From contig CM022678.1 in NCBI GenBank assembly GCA_012295275.1, positions 9,064,522-9,104,521 of the forward strand: 40,000 nt of DNA, in the 5' to 3' direction. Below, piece after piece: positions 1 to 11,780 of the stretch (positions are counted from its first letter, which is position 1; every line of letters starts with the position of its first letter). A program made the position numbers and the translations under genes. This DNA comes from Chrysomallon squamiferum. Its lineage: Eukaryota; Mollusca; Gastropoda; Neomphalida; Peltospiridae. Below the pieces are notes generated by a model. It saw only the letters and a program-made list of their open reading frames with translations. It did no database searches and was not told where the DNA came from.

Positions 1-222
1 TACATTTTGAAAATACAAACTTGAATTTACAATTTAAAAATCCCAAATTCAGTTTACATTTTGAAAATACAAACTTGAATTTACAATTTAAAAATCCCAA
101 ATTCAGTTTACATTTTGAAAATACAAACTTGAATTTACAATTTAAAAATCCCAAATTCAGTTTACATTTTGAAAACATACAAACTTGAATTTACATTTAA
201 AACTGCCAACTTCAGTTTACAA
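1..222. repeat. 54-bp tandem repeat, about 4 copies
   Basis: A 54-bp unit starting tacattttgaaaatac begins at 1, 55 and 109 with near identity; a fourth, diverged copy runs to about 222. It is AT-rich and non-coding, and it continues off the left edge. Confidence 0.9.
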
Positions 223-555
223 AACTAACTTCTGAATATCATATTTCTAAAACTGAGTACTTAAATTCTCAATACATCATTTATTTATTTCATAAACATT
301 TGTCCAGCATTTAATATGAATGATATTGTAATAAAATTTTGAATAATCATAGACATGGTTTTGTAACTTGTAAAGTGAAAAATTCAATAAGAGTGTTCCC
401 ATGTGTGTGTTGTGTAATTTGTGAAAAGTTGAGAAAAATGCAAACATCCAGCTTGCATGAGAAACTGCCAGTGCCTCAGGTAAATGTCACTTGTGTCAGT
501 AAAATACAAAGATGTATTAAAATTTTATCTTTATTTATCTTTAATAAAACTGTTT
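223..555. other. Unassigned AT-rich stretch
   Basis: No similarity, convincing exon or repeat is visible. A 72-codon open frame from 339 on the plus strand has no recognisable protein character. Confidence 0.5.
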
Positions 556-664
556 AAAATAATAAAACTGTTGTCACTAAAATAATAAAACTGTTGTCAC
601 TAAAATAATAAAACTGTTGTCACTAAAATAATAAAACTGTTGTCACTAAAATAATAAAACTGTT
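556..664. repeat. 23-bp tandem repeat, about 5 copies
   Basis: Near-identical copies of a 23-bp unit containing ataataaaactgttgtcact follow one another, degrading at the right end. The low divergence suggests a recent expansion. Confidence 0.9.
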
Positions 665-710
665 ATGCTTTCTGAGAATGTCCCTTAAATTCCAGACAGC
701 AGTTGCCATA

Positions 711-733
711 TATGGTCATGTCACATGACCATA
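711..733. repeat. Perfect inverted repeat, 11-bp arms
   Basis: The arms tatggtcatgt (711-721) and acatgaccata (723-733) are exact reverse complements around one central base. It may form a short hairpin or cruciform, or be a palindromic binding site. No adjacent gene explains it. Confidence 0.85.
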
Positions 734-1860
<1,127 letters not shown>

Positions 1861-1861
1861 C

Positions 1862-2450
1862 AATCTCTCAGCTTTCTGATTTTCATCAATATCCAGCTTT
1901 CTGATTTTCATCAATATCCAGGTTTCTGATTTTCATCAATTTCCAGCTTTCTGATTTTCATCATCAGTTTCCAGCTTTCTGATTTTCATCAATATCCAGC
2001 GTTTCTGATTTTCATCAATATCCAGCTTTCTGATTTTCATCAGTTTCATTTTCATGATTTCAGCTTTCTGATTTTCATCAATTTCCAGGTTTCTGATTTT
2101 CATCAATTTCCAGCTTTCTGATTTTCATCAATTTCCAGCTTTCTGATTTTCATCAATTTCCAGCTTTCTGATTTTCATCAATTTCCAGCTTTCTGATTTT
2201 CATCAATTTCCAGCTTTCTGATTTTCATCATCCAGCTTTCTGATTTTTTTCATCTGATTTTCATCAGTTTCTGTTTTTTTTTCATCATATCAGCTTTCTG
2301 ATTTTTTATCAGCTTTCTGATTTTCATCAATTTTCTTTTTTTGATTTTGCTTTTTTGATTTTCATCAACATCCAGGTTTTTTGATTTTCATCAATTTCCA
2401 GCTTTCTGATTTTCATCAGTTTCCAGCTTTGATTTTCAGCCACTTTCCTG
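1862..2450. repeat. 25-bp minisatellite, about 20 degenerate copies
   Basis: The unit ccagctttctgattttcatc plus five bases repeats with a 25-bp period. It is cleanest at 2100-2230 and eroded by indels at both ends, the usual picture for an ageing minisatellite. Confidence 0.9.
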
Positions 2451-2594
2451 GTAATTTATCACGGACTTTAACATCAAAATTTTCAACTTTAACATCAAAA
2501 TTTTCAATTTCCAAAACATTTTTTTTTTTTTAGACTTTTTTTTAGACTGCTCTGCATCATTCTCAAAAAAATGTCTTCTTTTTTCTGTAGCTAC

Positions 2595-2692
2595 TTTCTG
2601 AACATCTGAACATTATCACATGATTTCTGAACATCTGAACATTATCACATGATTTCTGAACATCTGAACATTATCACATGATTTCTGAATGC
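2595..2692. repeat. 29-bp tandem repeat, about 3.5 copies
   Basis: The unit starting tttctgaacatctgaacatt begins at 2595, 2624 and 2653 and is partial at 2682. The copies are practically identical. Confidence 0.9.
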
Positions 2693-2779
2693 GTATAATC
2701 AAAGGATCATCGCTTGGTAAACAGTCCAAAACTTAATTTATCTGAAAGAAATATACTTTTTATCATTAGATTATTTTGT

Positions 2780-3025
2780 TTTTTATTAGACTTTTATTTT
2801 ATTTTTATTTTTTTTTTTATTACCCAATTTTTTTTTATTTTATCTCTACATATACCCACTTTTTTTTTTTTTTATATTAGACTTTTATTTTATTTTTATC
2901 TCTACATATACCCAATTTTTTTTTATATTAGACTTTTATTTTATTTTTATCTCTACATATACCCATTTTTTTTTATATTAGACTTTTATTTTATTTTTAT
3001 CTCTACATTTACCCAATTTTTTTTT
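2780..3025. repeat. T-rich repeat of about 50 bp, four copies
   Basis: Blocks containing ttagacttttattttattt and ctctacatatacccaa recur about every 50 bases with varying T runs. The apparent Phe/Tyr-rich open frame across it is a composition effect. Confidence 0.8.
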
Positions 3026-3189
3026 CTTCTCCTTGACATCATTTCTTACTAATTCTCATATGTCAGTATTTTAACATGTTTCAGTAAAATATAAAATTCT
3101 TAAAATTTGAGTGTAAGTATAAAAATCTGATTTTCTTTATGTGAGACCTTACCTTCTTTCTGAATAACCAGTAGACACAACATGAAATG

Positions 3190-3344
<155 letters not shown>

Positions 3345-3409
3345 CTTACTACAAAACTAATCTAAATCACATTAATTGATACAATTATCATTAAAAGTTG
3401 TTTTCTCAC

Positions 3410-3574
3410 ATCAGCAGGTGAATTGTCTGCTGCTTCGTCTCCAGGTTCAAGTAGAAGTTGTAAACTTTCATCAGCTTCCACAACCACCTCAGGTCCATCA
3501 GCAGCCACATTCAGACTGCGAATCAAATCAGTCTTGTCATACGTACGTCTGGGCAGACGCAGAAGCTCATCTCC
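3410..3574 (-). pseudogene. EGFR-like exon: start of C-terminal tail
   Basis: The exon has 55 open codons, phase 0 in and out, between ttttgcag and a gtgaga donor. It starts GDELLRLPRRTYDKTDL and later reads VVVEADESLQL. This aligns with the EGFR tail that begins GDERMHLP in man and contains the DADEYL autophosphorylation site. Here the tyrosine of that site is serine (EADES). Unlike the kinase exons it carries no stop or frameshift. It is joined to the pseudogene by strand, order and similarity. Confidence 0.88.
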
Positions 3575-3659
3575 CTGCAAAACAGAAATGGAACGATCCA
3601 AATTTATTCAAGTCACATGACAGAATGGATGCATTTGTTTGTTTTTCTACTGGTGAAGA

Positions 3660-3866
3660 AGATTAAAATCATTTTATATTTCTTTCTTTTTTTATGCTTA
3701 AAACAAAACCAAAAGAAATCTTATCATTAAATTAATTACTTATACAAATCAATTATTAATAATTATGTAAATAAAACAAAGAGAAAAATGAAAGTATAGT
3801 GACTGAAAGAAAAACTCCAACATAAACAACAGAAATAAATAAATAAATAAAAAAATAAATAAAAAA

Positions 3867-3943
<77 letters not shown>

Positions 3944-4140
3944 TTTTTTAAAAAAAAATAAAAAAAAAAAAAGTGATATAAAATAACATGGCTGGTGAAG
4001 ATGTAGAACTATAAATTACATTTTGTTATTATGTAGCAATCATAAACACTAGATGTTAGTTTTAAATAAATATAAGTATGTTTACACATGCACTGGAAAT
4101 GAATATTCATTTTACATTGTTAATTTCACACTGCTTTTTA
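3660..4140. other. AT-rich intron with long A-run
   Basis: No exon is visible. 3835-3972 is almost pure A with a few T interruptions, possibly a retroelement tail or simple slippage. Confidence 0.7.
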
Positions 4141-4225
4141 TTTTGTGCCTTTTTAAAAACATTTTCATTGTCTTACAACTTTTTTTTTTATTTTGTGCCT
4201 TTTTAAAAACATTTTCATTGTCTTA
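4141..4225. repeat. 35-bp direct repeat, 50-bp period
   Basis: The segment ttttgtgcctttttaaaaac plus 15 further bases occurs at 4141-4175 and again, identically, at 4191-4225. Confidence 0.9.
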
Positions 4226-4239
4226 GAGAAATGAGAAAG

Positions 4240-4342
<103 letters not shown>

Positions 4343-4631
4343 GAGGACAGTGTTCCTGCAACCAACCAGCTGTCAATCACCTTCTGAAACCAATAATCCA
4401 TGTGTGATTATCACTAATCCATTCTTTTGTAATCACTGATCCATCTTCTAAATACTGATCAGTATATTCTAACCGTTTATCAGTATGGGCTAACCACTAA
4501 TCCAACATTTCAGAGACCAGCTTCCTTGATACTGTCAGTGCTTATCAGAATATCAGTTTTATTTTTATATAAATAAACATTTGAACTAGTCAAGTTTTCT
4601 GACCACAAACCATAACAATGTGTTGTTTTTC

Positions 4632-4797
<166 letters not shown>

Positions 4798-5574
4798 ATC
4801 ATAATCATAATAATAATTAATAAATACCTCAGTGCTTTTTTTTATAAGCATCTGAACAAGCAATTGTTGCATACATTCAAATGTGGAGAATTCCATGCAG
4901 TGGGTTCAAAGTCACATGGTTTATTGTGAAGATCAGCAAAGAGCTGTTTAGCACAAAGTGATAATTTAGTTCAGTTAAAGAGAAAATAATGGACAGGAAT
5001 AAATATGTAAGTAAAAACTATCAACTGACATATAAACATTATTACTAAACTCTTTCTTTTTTTGCTGGTTTGTTGTTTTTTTTTTTGTTTTTTTAATATA
5101 CTGGATAAAAAAAAACCCTGCATAATGCAGTCACCAAAGAAGAGGTCTTTTTTTGACAGTGTCTGTTTTACAGAGGTTGTACTATATTGGAAAAATTCCA
5201 GATACTACAAATTTGGACTAATAACAAGTGGATTGCTAATACAGTGACTGCTGTAGCAGATTTAATTGTGCAGTAAATGAACAAAGTAGTGACTAGATAT
5301 AAAAAAGTAGTCAGTGAATAGAAGCAAATAAGATAAAATTGAAAAACAAGCCAAATATTTAAAAGTGAAACATTTAAAAATAAAAGAACAATACAGGAAA
5401 TTATTAAAAAAATAATAATAATAAAAAAAAAAAAAAAATGAAAAAAAAAAAAAAAAAGAAAGGTTAATAAAATAACTAAATAAATTAATTAATAAAAGTT
5501 TGATCTCCATGACAACAAGAAAATTTGTGTCTATGTTACTCTATCATGCAGGAAGTTTTATCTAATATTAATTC
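4798..5574. other. Intron sequence without recognisable exon
   Basis: This is the interval where the missing EGFR kinase C-lobe exon should lie. I looked on the minus strand for CW, RP and RDP coding text and found none. A-runs occur at 5400-5460. Confidence 0.6.
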
Positions 5575-6012
5575 ACAAACTCACACACACAAATACAGAC
5601 ACACACACACACACACACAATAATACATAATAATAACACACACACATACACAACAATAATAATAATAATACATAACACACACAATGCAACACACAAACAA
5701 ACACAACAACAACACACAAATGTACATAACACACACACACACACACAAGTAAGAATAAACACACACTGTTAACACACACACACACACACACACACACAGT
5801 GACACACAAACACACACAGAACACATTTTTAAAACACACACACACACACACAGGAAAGGTGGACACACACACACAAACACACACATTCACATCACACAAA
5901 CACACACACACACACACTTCACAACACACAAACACACACACTTTCACACACACAAACTGAAAACACACACACACACACAAAACACACACAACACACACAC
6001 ACACACAAACAT

Positions 6013-6053
<41 letters not shown>

Positions 6054-6101
6054 ACTCACACACACACACATCACACACACACACACACACACAAACACAC
6101 A

Positions 6102-6144
<43 letters not shown>

Positions 6145-6188
6145 ACAAACACACACATTCTCACACACACACAAATACACAAAACACA

Positions 6189-6236
<48 letters not shown>

Positions 6237-6310
6237 ATGATGTCACACACACACAGACAAACAAACACACTTGATCATGATGACACAAACACACACACAC
6301 TTCATCACAC
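5575..6310. repeat. Interrupted (CA)n tract, about 730 bp
   Basis: AC/CA dinucleotides broken by aat, aaac, tgatgatg and similar interruptions. It fills most of the intron between the last two recognised EGFR-like exons and gives false Cys/Val-rich frames on the minus strand. Confidence 0.95.
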
Positions 6311-6319
6311 ATGACAAAC

Positions 6320-6675
6320 ACAACTTACACTTACATGATGATGTTTAAGACAACACTTACACACACATCATGATGATGTTTAAGACAAGACTACTTACAC
6401 TTGATCATGATGATGTTTAAGACAAGGCTACTTACACTTGATCATGATGATGTTTAAGACAAGGCTACTTACACTTGATCATGATGATGTTTAAGACAAG
6501 GCTACTTACACTTGATCATGATGATGTTTAAGACAAGGCTACTTACACTTGATCATGATGATGTTTAAGACAAGGCTACTTACACTTGATCATGATGATG
6601 TTTAAGACAAGGCTACTTACACTTGATCATGATGATGTTTAAGACAAGGCTACTTACACTTGATCATGATGATGT
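6320..6675 (-). repeat. 37-bp tandem array of an exon end plus splice donor
   Basis: Eight exact units step by 37 bp (cttacac at 6394, 6431, 6468, 6505, 6542, 6579, 6616 and 6653), with two degraded ones near 6357 and 6324. In minus sense each unit carries the last bases of the kinase exon at 6658-6798, atcatgatcaag, the donor t|gtaagt, and about 20 bases of intron. The exon-proximal copy is the real junction; the others are pseudo-donors downstream in the intron. Confidence 0.9.
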
Positions 6676-6798
6676 AGATGTAGATGGAGCAGATTGGAGG
6701 CTGTGGCAGTCACTCTCCACTCTCCAGGAAATGGAGAACTTCGTGGATGTTGTCGTATCGTGTTTGAGCAAACATAAACAGTTCCCACACAGTAACTC
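6658..6798 (-). pseudogene. EGFR-like exon: kinase C-lobe (VTVWEL..)
   Basis: 141 nt, phase 1 to 1, acceptor ttcag and donor gtaagt. It reads VTVWELFMFAQTRYDNIH, then FLESGE, a TGA at 6712-6710, and LPQPPICSIYIYIIMIK. The human equivalent has GERLPQPPIC, so the stop replaces the arginine, compatible with one substitution from CGA or AGA. The frame is otherwise undisturbed. Its 3' end is the seed of the 37-bp array. Confidence 0.9.
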
Positions 6799-7172
6799 CT
6801 GAACAACAACAACAAAAAAATTATTTAAAAAAATTAGTCACCTCCATCAGTTTCAAATCTGTTTACATTCTGCATCAGTGAAATATCATTACAAAGCAAG
6901 ACTAGAAAAATTAAGATTCAGTATATCGATAATGAACCTATAATATTAATTTTCATACTTTATTTTATTATTATTAAAAATTAGTATTAAAAAATATTAA
7001 TTTCAAAATGACTCAAAGTAAGAGAAATGTATTTAGACTGTTTGCCCTTCTAAGTACACTTTATGATATATATTTTTCATTTTACAAGCAGGGTGTTAAA
7101 ACTGATGAATCTTACATCTATATCATATTCAAATGTCATTTCTGCATAAAAATTATAAAAAGAAGGTTATAC
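6799..7172. other. Intron, AT-rich
   Basis: Nothing beyond A/T-rich intron sequence is seen. A 64-codon plus-strand frame from 7008 overlaps the next minus-strand exon and looks fortuitous. Confidence 0.6.
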
Positions 7173-7236
7173 CATAACTCCAGACATCAGTTTTGTGTGT
7201 GAATATTCTGTCCAGAGGTAACCACTTGATTGGCAT
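7173..7236 (-). pseudogene. EGFR-like exon: P+1 loop to DVWSYG
   Basis: 64 nt, phase 0 to 1, between ctgtttcag and g|gtataa. It reads MPIKWLPLDRIFTHKTDVW then SY. EGFR has eight residues between W and RIY (MALESILH in man); here there are four (LPLD), so four codons including the ALE/APE-equivalent glutamate are gone, in frame. Loss of that residue would be expected to destabilise a kinase. Confidence 0.9.
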
Positions 7237-7318
7237 CTGAAACAGTGAAAAAGAATAAAATCTAGTTTTTCATACATTTTCCAGTTTATAGCATAATATC
7301 TCAAATTTAATCTTTTCG

Positions 7319-7476
7319 AAATTTCAGCACATCAATGTTCCCAGTTAATAAACAAACAGAATTAAGACTATTCCAAGTTTAAGTTTGTAAGTTCCCTATT
7401 AATAAGAAAATTCAATTTCAACTATTCAGAATTTCAGTTCTTCAATGTTCCCTATTAATAAAAAAACAGAATTTAA
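7319..7476. repeat. Degenerate direct repeat in intron
   Basis: Two related segments of about 45 bp, both containing atttcag..catcaatgttccc or a close variant followed by attaataa and acagaatt, begin near 7319 and 7430. Confidence 0.5.
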
Positions 7477-7561
7477 ACGTCAATATTTAAAATCTGAATG
7501 TGAACCAATTTATCTGTGTTTTTGATTAGTAAGAAATGTGAATTACTACTGTTCCACTCAC

Positions 7562-7653
7562 TTTTCCACCACCAGCTTAGTACTCTTCCTCAATGTAATC
7601 AAGAAGTTTAGCTAATCCAAAATCTGTGATCTTCACCTGATTCGTGGTTTGTA
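7562..7653 (-). pseudogene. EGFR-like exon: activation segment with TAA
   Basis: 92 nt, phase 1 to 0, acceptor tgtacag and donor gtgagt. It reads QTTNQVKITDFGLAKLL, then DYIEEEY, a TAA at 7579-7577, and AGGGK. DFG and the ErbB signature FGLAKLL are intact. The stop sits where other EGFRs have a short variable residue before the GGK, and is compatible with one change from AAA. Confidence 0.92.
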
Positions 7654-7709
7654 CTGTACAAAGATAAAATTAATAAAACAAACATAATGTCAAAATTTTA
7701 TTCACAATT

Positions 7710-7871
7710 TCAGTGTGATTATTATTATTATTATTATTATTATAGTTATTACCATTATTATAACTATTATTAGTACTTTTATTATGTTTATTATTATTAT
7801 TACTACTACTACTATTATTATTTATTATTACTATTATTATTATTATTGTTATTATTATTATTACTTGTTAT

Positions 7872-7918
<47 letters not shown>

Positions 7919-7935
7919 TTATTTATTATTTTATT
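7710..7935. repeat. (ATT)n/(ACT)n compound microsatellite
   Basis: ATT triplets with point variants pass into about 15 clean ACT triplets and back to ATT, inside an EGFR-like intron. Confidence 0.95.
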
Positions 7936-8189
7936 ATTGTTGCATAAAATTGTTATAAGTACTATTATTTGAAATCTTGAAAATGTATTTTTATTTATTT
8001 ATTTATTTATTGTTTTGTAAAGCTGACTAACAAAGATTCTAATTAACCTTTAAAAGGGAAAAATAAATTTTTTTTTTTAAATAGAGGAAGAAAAACAACT
8101 ACTTTCTATTGGATCTAGAAAACTACACCAAAAATAAAAATGTGAAAACAAAACTTTATTAAAATACTTAGTTGACAAAGAATGCTCAC

Positions 8190-8253
8190 CAAGTACATTT
8201 TTAGCAGCTAGATCTCTATGGACAATTCCCCTTTCCTCTAAATAAATCATTCC
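8190..8253 (-). pseudogene. EGFR-like exon: catalytic loop
   Basis: 64 nt, phase 0 to 1, acceptor ttttcag and donor gtgagc. It reads GMIYLEERGIVHRDLAAKN then VL. The catalytic aspartate and the asparagine are present; receptor kinases normally have HRDLAARN, so the Arg-to-Lys change is unusual. The start at GM matches the vertebrate EGFR exon boundary as I recall it. There is no stop in this exon. Confidence 0.93.
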
Positions 8254-8269
8254 CTGAAAACAACACAGT

Positions 8270-8533
8270 TTACATATGTGTGTTTGTGATTAAACATGTG
8301 TTTGTATGTCTCAGTGTGCATGTTTGTTTGTATCTGTGTTGTGTGTGTGTGTGTGTTGTGTTATATGTGTGTTGTGTGTGTTTGTGTGTAGTGTGTGTGT
8401 TGTGTGTATATGTGTGTGTGTGTGTGTATATGTTTTTGTAATATGGGTGTGTGTATGTGTGTGGGTATGGGTGTGTATGTGTGTGTGTGTGTGTATATGG
8501 ATGTATATGTGTATGTGTGTGTGTGTGTGTGTA

Positions 8534-8565
<32 letters not shown>

Positions 8566-8582
8566 TGTATGTGTGTGTGTGT

Positions 8583-8621
<39 letters not shown>

Positions 8622-8734
8622 TGTGTATGTGTGTATGTGTGTATATGGGGTATGTGTGTGTATGTATGGGTATGTGTGTGTGTGTGTATGGGTGTGTGTG
8701 GGTATGTGTGTGTGTGTGTGTGTATGTATGTGTA

Positions 8735-8777
<43 letters not shown>

Positions 8778-8780
8778 TGT
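8270..8780. repeat. (GT)n tract, interrupted, about 510 bp
   Basis: GT dinucleotides with frequent tat and ggg interruptions fill the intron between the catalytic-loop exon and the N-lobe exon. All overlapping open frames are spurious. Confidence 0.96.
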
Positions 8781-8800
8781 GTATATTTGACAACACTCAC

Positions 8801-9076
8801 ACTGGCTATCTGAGTACATCAGTTGAGGAGGACTTTAGATCCAATGAGGTCTTTGTTTTTTCTCACGAGAACACAGCCAAGTGACATCAGCTGAGTGATC
8901 AACATCATCTGTGCCGTCATGCACACTGCGAGGATTCTGACACAACAAGGATGCTTCACTGACACCATCACCCATGTCTCCTCCAACAGCTCCTTGATGT
9001 GGTTAGGAGTCCCATCCTGTAACTCTTTAATAGCTACTGGAATCTCAACATTTTCTCCTTCTGGTATCCAGTATCC
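8801..9076 (-). pseudogene. EGFR-like exon: kinase N-lobe and hinge
   Basis: 276 nt, phase 0 to 0, acceptor aaccag and donor gtgagt. It reads GYWIPEGENVEIPVAIKEL, later AVCMTAQMMLITQLMSLGC, and IGSKVLLN followed by TGA (8821-8819), then CTQIAS. EGFRs have LLNW, so TGA replaces the conserved Trp by one substitution (TGG to TGA). After GC the residues corresponding to DY of LLDYVR are missing, a 6-nt in-frame deletion. The ATP-binding Lys and a helix-C Glu are still encoded. It corresponds to two fused vertebrate exons. Confidence 0.94.
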
Positions 9077-9079
9077 CTG

Positions 9080-9365
9080 GTTAATAATAATAATAGTAAC
9101 AACAACAACAACAACAACAATAATAATAATATAGTAATGATAATAATAATAACAATAATAATGACAGTAATAATAGTAATGATAATAATAGTATAATAAT
9201 AAAAGTGAAAGTAATACTAATAACAATAATAATAATAGTAGTAATAATTGTACTAGTAGCATTAGTAGCAACAGTAATGATACCAAAAGTAATAATATAA
9301 GTAGTAGTTGTGATAGTAGCTGAAGTTGTAGTAGTATTTTTAGTAGTAACATTATAACATTTAAC
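9080..9365. repeat. Degenerate (AAT/AGT)n tract
   Basis: Trinucleotide repeats with many substitutions lie directly against the acceptor of the N-lobe exon. They extend that exon's open frame artificially on the minus strand. Confidence 0.9.
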
Positions 9366-9417
9366 ATCCATCAGCTTGTGGTTGGAGGTAGATAAAGATG
9401 TGTAATTTTATTCTCAC

Positions 9418-9522
9418 CTTATATACCGTTCCAAATACTCCAGAGCCAACAATTCCTCCTTGTTTCAGTTCAGATTCTTTTACCAGTCTAAGCTGGGTGG
9501 GGTCAGGTTTAACTGTCAGGGG
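9418..9522 (-). pseudogene. EGFR-like exon: juxtamembrane end and P-loop
   Basis: 105 nt, exactly 35 codons, phase 0 to 0, acceptor atttcag and donor gtgaga. It reads PLTVKPDPTQLRLVKESELK then QGGIVGSGVFGTVYK. Compare EGFR PLTPSGEAPNQALLRILKE and GSGAFGTVYK. The VYK/G boundary equals that of vertebrate EGFR as I recall it. No lesion is seen. Confidence 0.95.
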
Positions 9523-9819
9523 CTGAAATAAAAACATTTATTTATAGATGTGTGTGTGTCTTTACCATCCTGCGCCATGCATTTGTATCAGATTAAGAAC
9601 CACTGGCTAACAAACTTTTATAATTTTGTACATAAAAGAATCATTTGAATGTGATATGACTGAAGGACAATTGTTTAGGTAAATATATAATATAAACATA
9701 TTACATAAAAAAGTTACTGCACACAGAAATGTGAATAAAATATCTATCATGTATATATCTGTCTATAAAACAGGTAAGTGTGTGTTTAACATCAGATCAG
9801 TCTGATAAAAGAAACTCAC

Positions 9820-9978
9820 CTCAGTTTCTTCATGACCAGACATCTTAGCTCTGATTGCCTCAGTCTTCCTCTTCACCTTTGCTCTCTTGTGTCAGTGATA
9901 TCGAAATTCAGCCACAGTACACCCGATCAGAAACAAACCCCTATAACTGAGATTATTACAGTTTTCTTCTTTTCATCA
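9820..9978 (-). pseudogene. EGFR-like exon: transmembrane and juxtamembrane, frameshifted
   Basis: 159 nt from a tttcacag acceptor to a gtgagt donor. The first part reads DEKKKTVIISVIGVCF, a lysine stop-transfer-like cluster and a hydrophobic start of a membrane helix. It then hits TGA at 9929-9927; one missing base nearby moves the frame, after which it reads GCTVAEFRYH, TGA (9894-9892), and HKRAKVKRKTEAIRAKM. The basic juxtamembrane cluster is typical of ErbB receptors. 160 nt would fit the phases, agreeing with a single-base loss. Confidence 0.85.
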
Positions 9979-10034
9979 CTGTGAAAATAAAACAAAACAT
10001 TCAGAAAATCTGAAACTATGTAAAATGAAAATAA

Positions 10035-10044
10035 TAACAATAAC

Positions 10045-10077
<33 letters not shown>

Positions 10078-10088
10078 TAATAATAAAA

Positions 10089-10119
<31 letters not shown>

Positions 10120-10176
10120 AAGAAGAAGAAGAAGAAGAAGAAGAAGAAGAACAACAACAACAACAACAACAACAAT
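10035..10176. repeat. (AAT)n(AAG)n(AAC)n compound microsatellite
   Basis: Three pure trinucleotide blocks follow in the order AAT, AAG, AAC on the plus strand. The same order occurs at 26507-26664. Confidence 0.96.
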
Positions 10177-10440
10177 AAAAATAAAATGAAAATAATTCCT
10201 CATGTAAAAGCTGGTAACATATTTTCCAAACCCCAGAGCTCCACAGCTGATTTATCAAAGGCTGTTTATGAGAAGGTTCACATAAAACAGTCCTTCCTGC
10301 TGATCAGTAAAAACAGACCATGTGTCAGATGGTTTCTACTCTCTCTTATCAGCATCATACCACAATCACAGGCTTAATATTTAATACTTCAGTCTTCTCA
10401 GTGAATCACTCATTTCACTCACTGAGCAATTTGACATTCA
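10177..10440. other. Unassigned; expected position of ectodomain exons
   Basis: No Cys-rich furin-like or L-domain sequence could be recognised on the minus strand, so the EGFR-like copy seems to start at its transmembrane exon. Confidence 0.4.
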
Positions 10441-10718
10441 ACATTGAATTATCTTGTTAATTAACTATCTATGTTTTCTGTTAATATTTTAATTATGACT
10501 GCTGTTGAGTTAAATCCTATGTTAATGAATACCCAGTCAGATTTATAATTATCTTAGTTAATAACTTAATGGGAATATAAATATCTCAGTTAATTTAGTT
10601 TGTTGTTACTCAAGTTAATTAACTCAGTTAATAAGGTTAATCATGTTATTTAGTTAACTGACTAAGATAATAAATTAACTGTTTCAGTTGTAAAAGTTAA
10701 TTAACTCAGTTAAAAAGG
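10441..10718. repeat. Degenerate gttaattaactcagttaa repeats (left)
   Basis: Short AT-rich, partly palindromic motifs (gttaattaac, tcagttaa) recur irregularly. The segment from about 10636 (taatcatgttatttagttaac) reappears at about 11333. Confidence 0.7.
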
Positions 10719-11330
10719 TGTCACAGGGCCCACACATTTAAACATCTTGTATGTTTTACTAAGGCTCAGTCTAGGGTAACAAGGTGCTTTAATGGCCACC
10801 TAACAGGGAAGATAAACACTAAATTGACAGCAATCTATATAAATCAGTACGTAAATGTATCCACTAGACAAATAAACAGAACACAGGTTGAGGTACAAGT
10901 TAATTATTTAATTAAGATATACAGGTGACTTGATAATAATACATTATACAATCCTAAAACATAGGTTTAAGTAATTTAGATTAATGATACGAGAAAGGTC
11001 ATATGGGGAACCAAGACAAAATAAGATTCTGCACAGAGGACACAGTAAAACATTAAATGTTACTGACACAGTTTAATCACACAGGACACCCTATCAAAAC
11101 AAGAACAGACAACTGCTTACCATACTCGTCTGTAAAGACGACGTCTTTCAAAAACTTTGGTTTCCCCTCCTGACTGAACTGAGATAATTAACTTTTCCTT
11201 CTCTGCTTAATCTCCAAGTGACGCACTTTTATAACAACACCATGGAGTTGAAAAATTGGTGGCACAAATAAAAAGCGCTGATGTGATTGTGGTTACAATT
11301 TGTTAAGAAATTTCAATTCAGTGACATATG
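10719..11330. mobile_element. Candidate insertion (solo-LTR or non-autonomous element)
   Basis: A block of about 610 bp of different composition interrupts the gttaattaac repeats; related sequence resumes on its right. It opens near tgtcacagggcccacac and closes near cagtgacata, so short tgtcac/gtgaca ends are inverted. Inside is a CpG-bearing hairpin region, cgtctgtaaagacg, near 11127-11142. No coding frame is seen. A solo LTR or MITE-like element is possible; target duplications could not be proven because the flanks are themselves repetitive. Confidence 0.3.
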
Positions 11331-11452
11331 GCTAATCATGTTATTTAGTTAACTAAGATAATCAATTCAGTTGTTTCAGTTATAACAGTTAATTATCTCA
11401 GTTATTAAGTTAATCAACTCAGTTAATTTTCACACACACACACACACACACA
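11331..11452. repeat. Degenerate gttaattaac repeats (right) and short (CA)n
   Basis: This continues the motif family left of the inserted block and ends in about 10 CA units at 11431-11452. Confidence 0.7.
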
Positions 11453-11585
11453 GATTGATAAGGAAAATACAGATTGAAGAGAGAGTGTTAAGTAGAATGA
11501 GGGTGATAAAGATGGGTAAAGAAAGAAATCAGAAAATAAAAACAAAGAGCTATTTACAGATAGAATATGCAGAAGGTAAGATATG

Positions 11586-11716
<131 letters not shown>

Positions 11717-11780
11717 AGAATAGTCATTTAAAATTTATAAAATTCAAAAAAAAATGTTTACTTTAATAAAAAAAAATTAC

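Noticed and set aside
1862-2450. CRISPR-like array, because of regular short repeats
   Set aside because: Copies are contiguous without unique spacers, and the DNA is eukaryotic.
5568-6321. Cys/Val-rich minus-strand frames up to 160 codons, superficially like cysteine-rich peptides
   Set aside because: Pure (GT/CA)n read-through with no signal peptide or cysteine spacing beyond the dinucleotide period.
8270-8884. His/Thr- or Cys/Val-rich frames up to 192 codons
   Set aside because: Translation of an interrupted (GT)n tract inside an EGFR-like intron.
6658-9894. Rescue of the EGFR-like stops by A-to-I RNA editing (UGA to UGG would restore Trp at 8819 and perhaps 9892)
   Set aside because: Editing is extensive in some molluscs, but it cannot restore the TAA at 7577 to the likely Lys, the frameshift at about 9930, the small deletions or the missing exon.
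6658-9894. TGA as a reassigned or selenocysteine codon
   Set aside because: TGA falls at Trp, Arg and Lys-like positions, TAA also occurs in frame, and no Cys/Sec site is involved.
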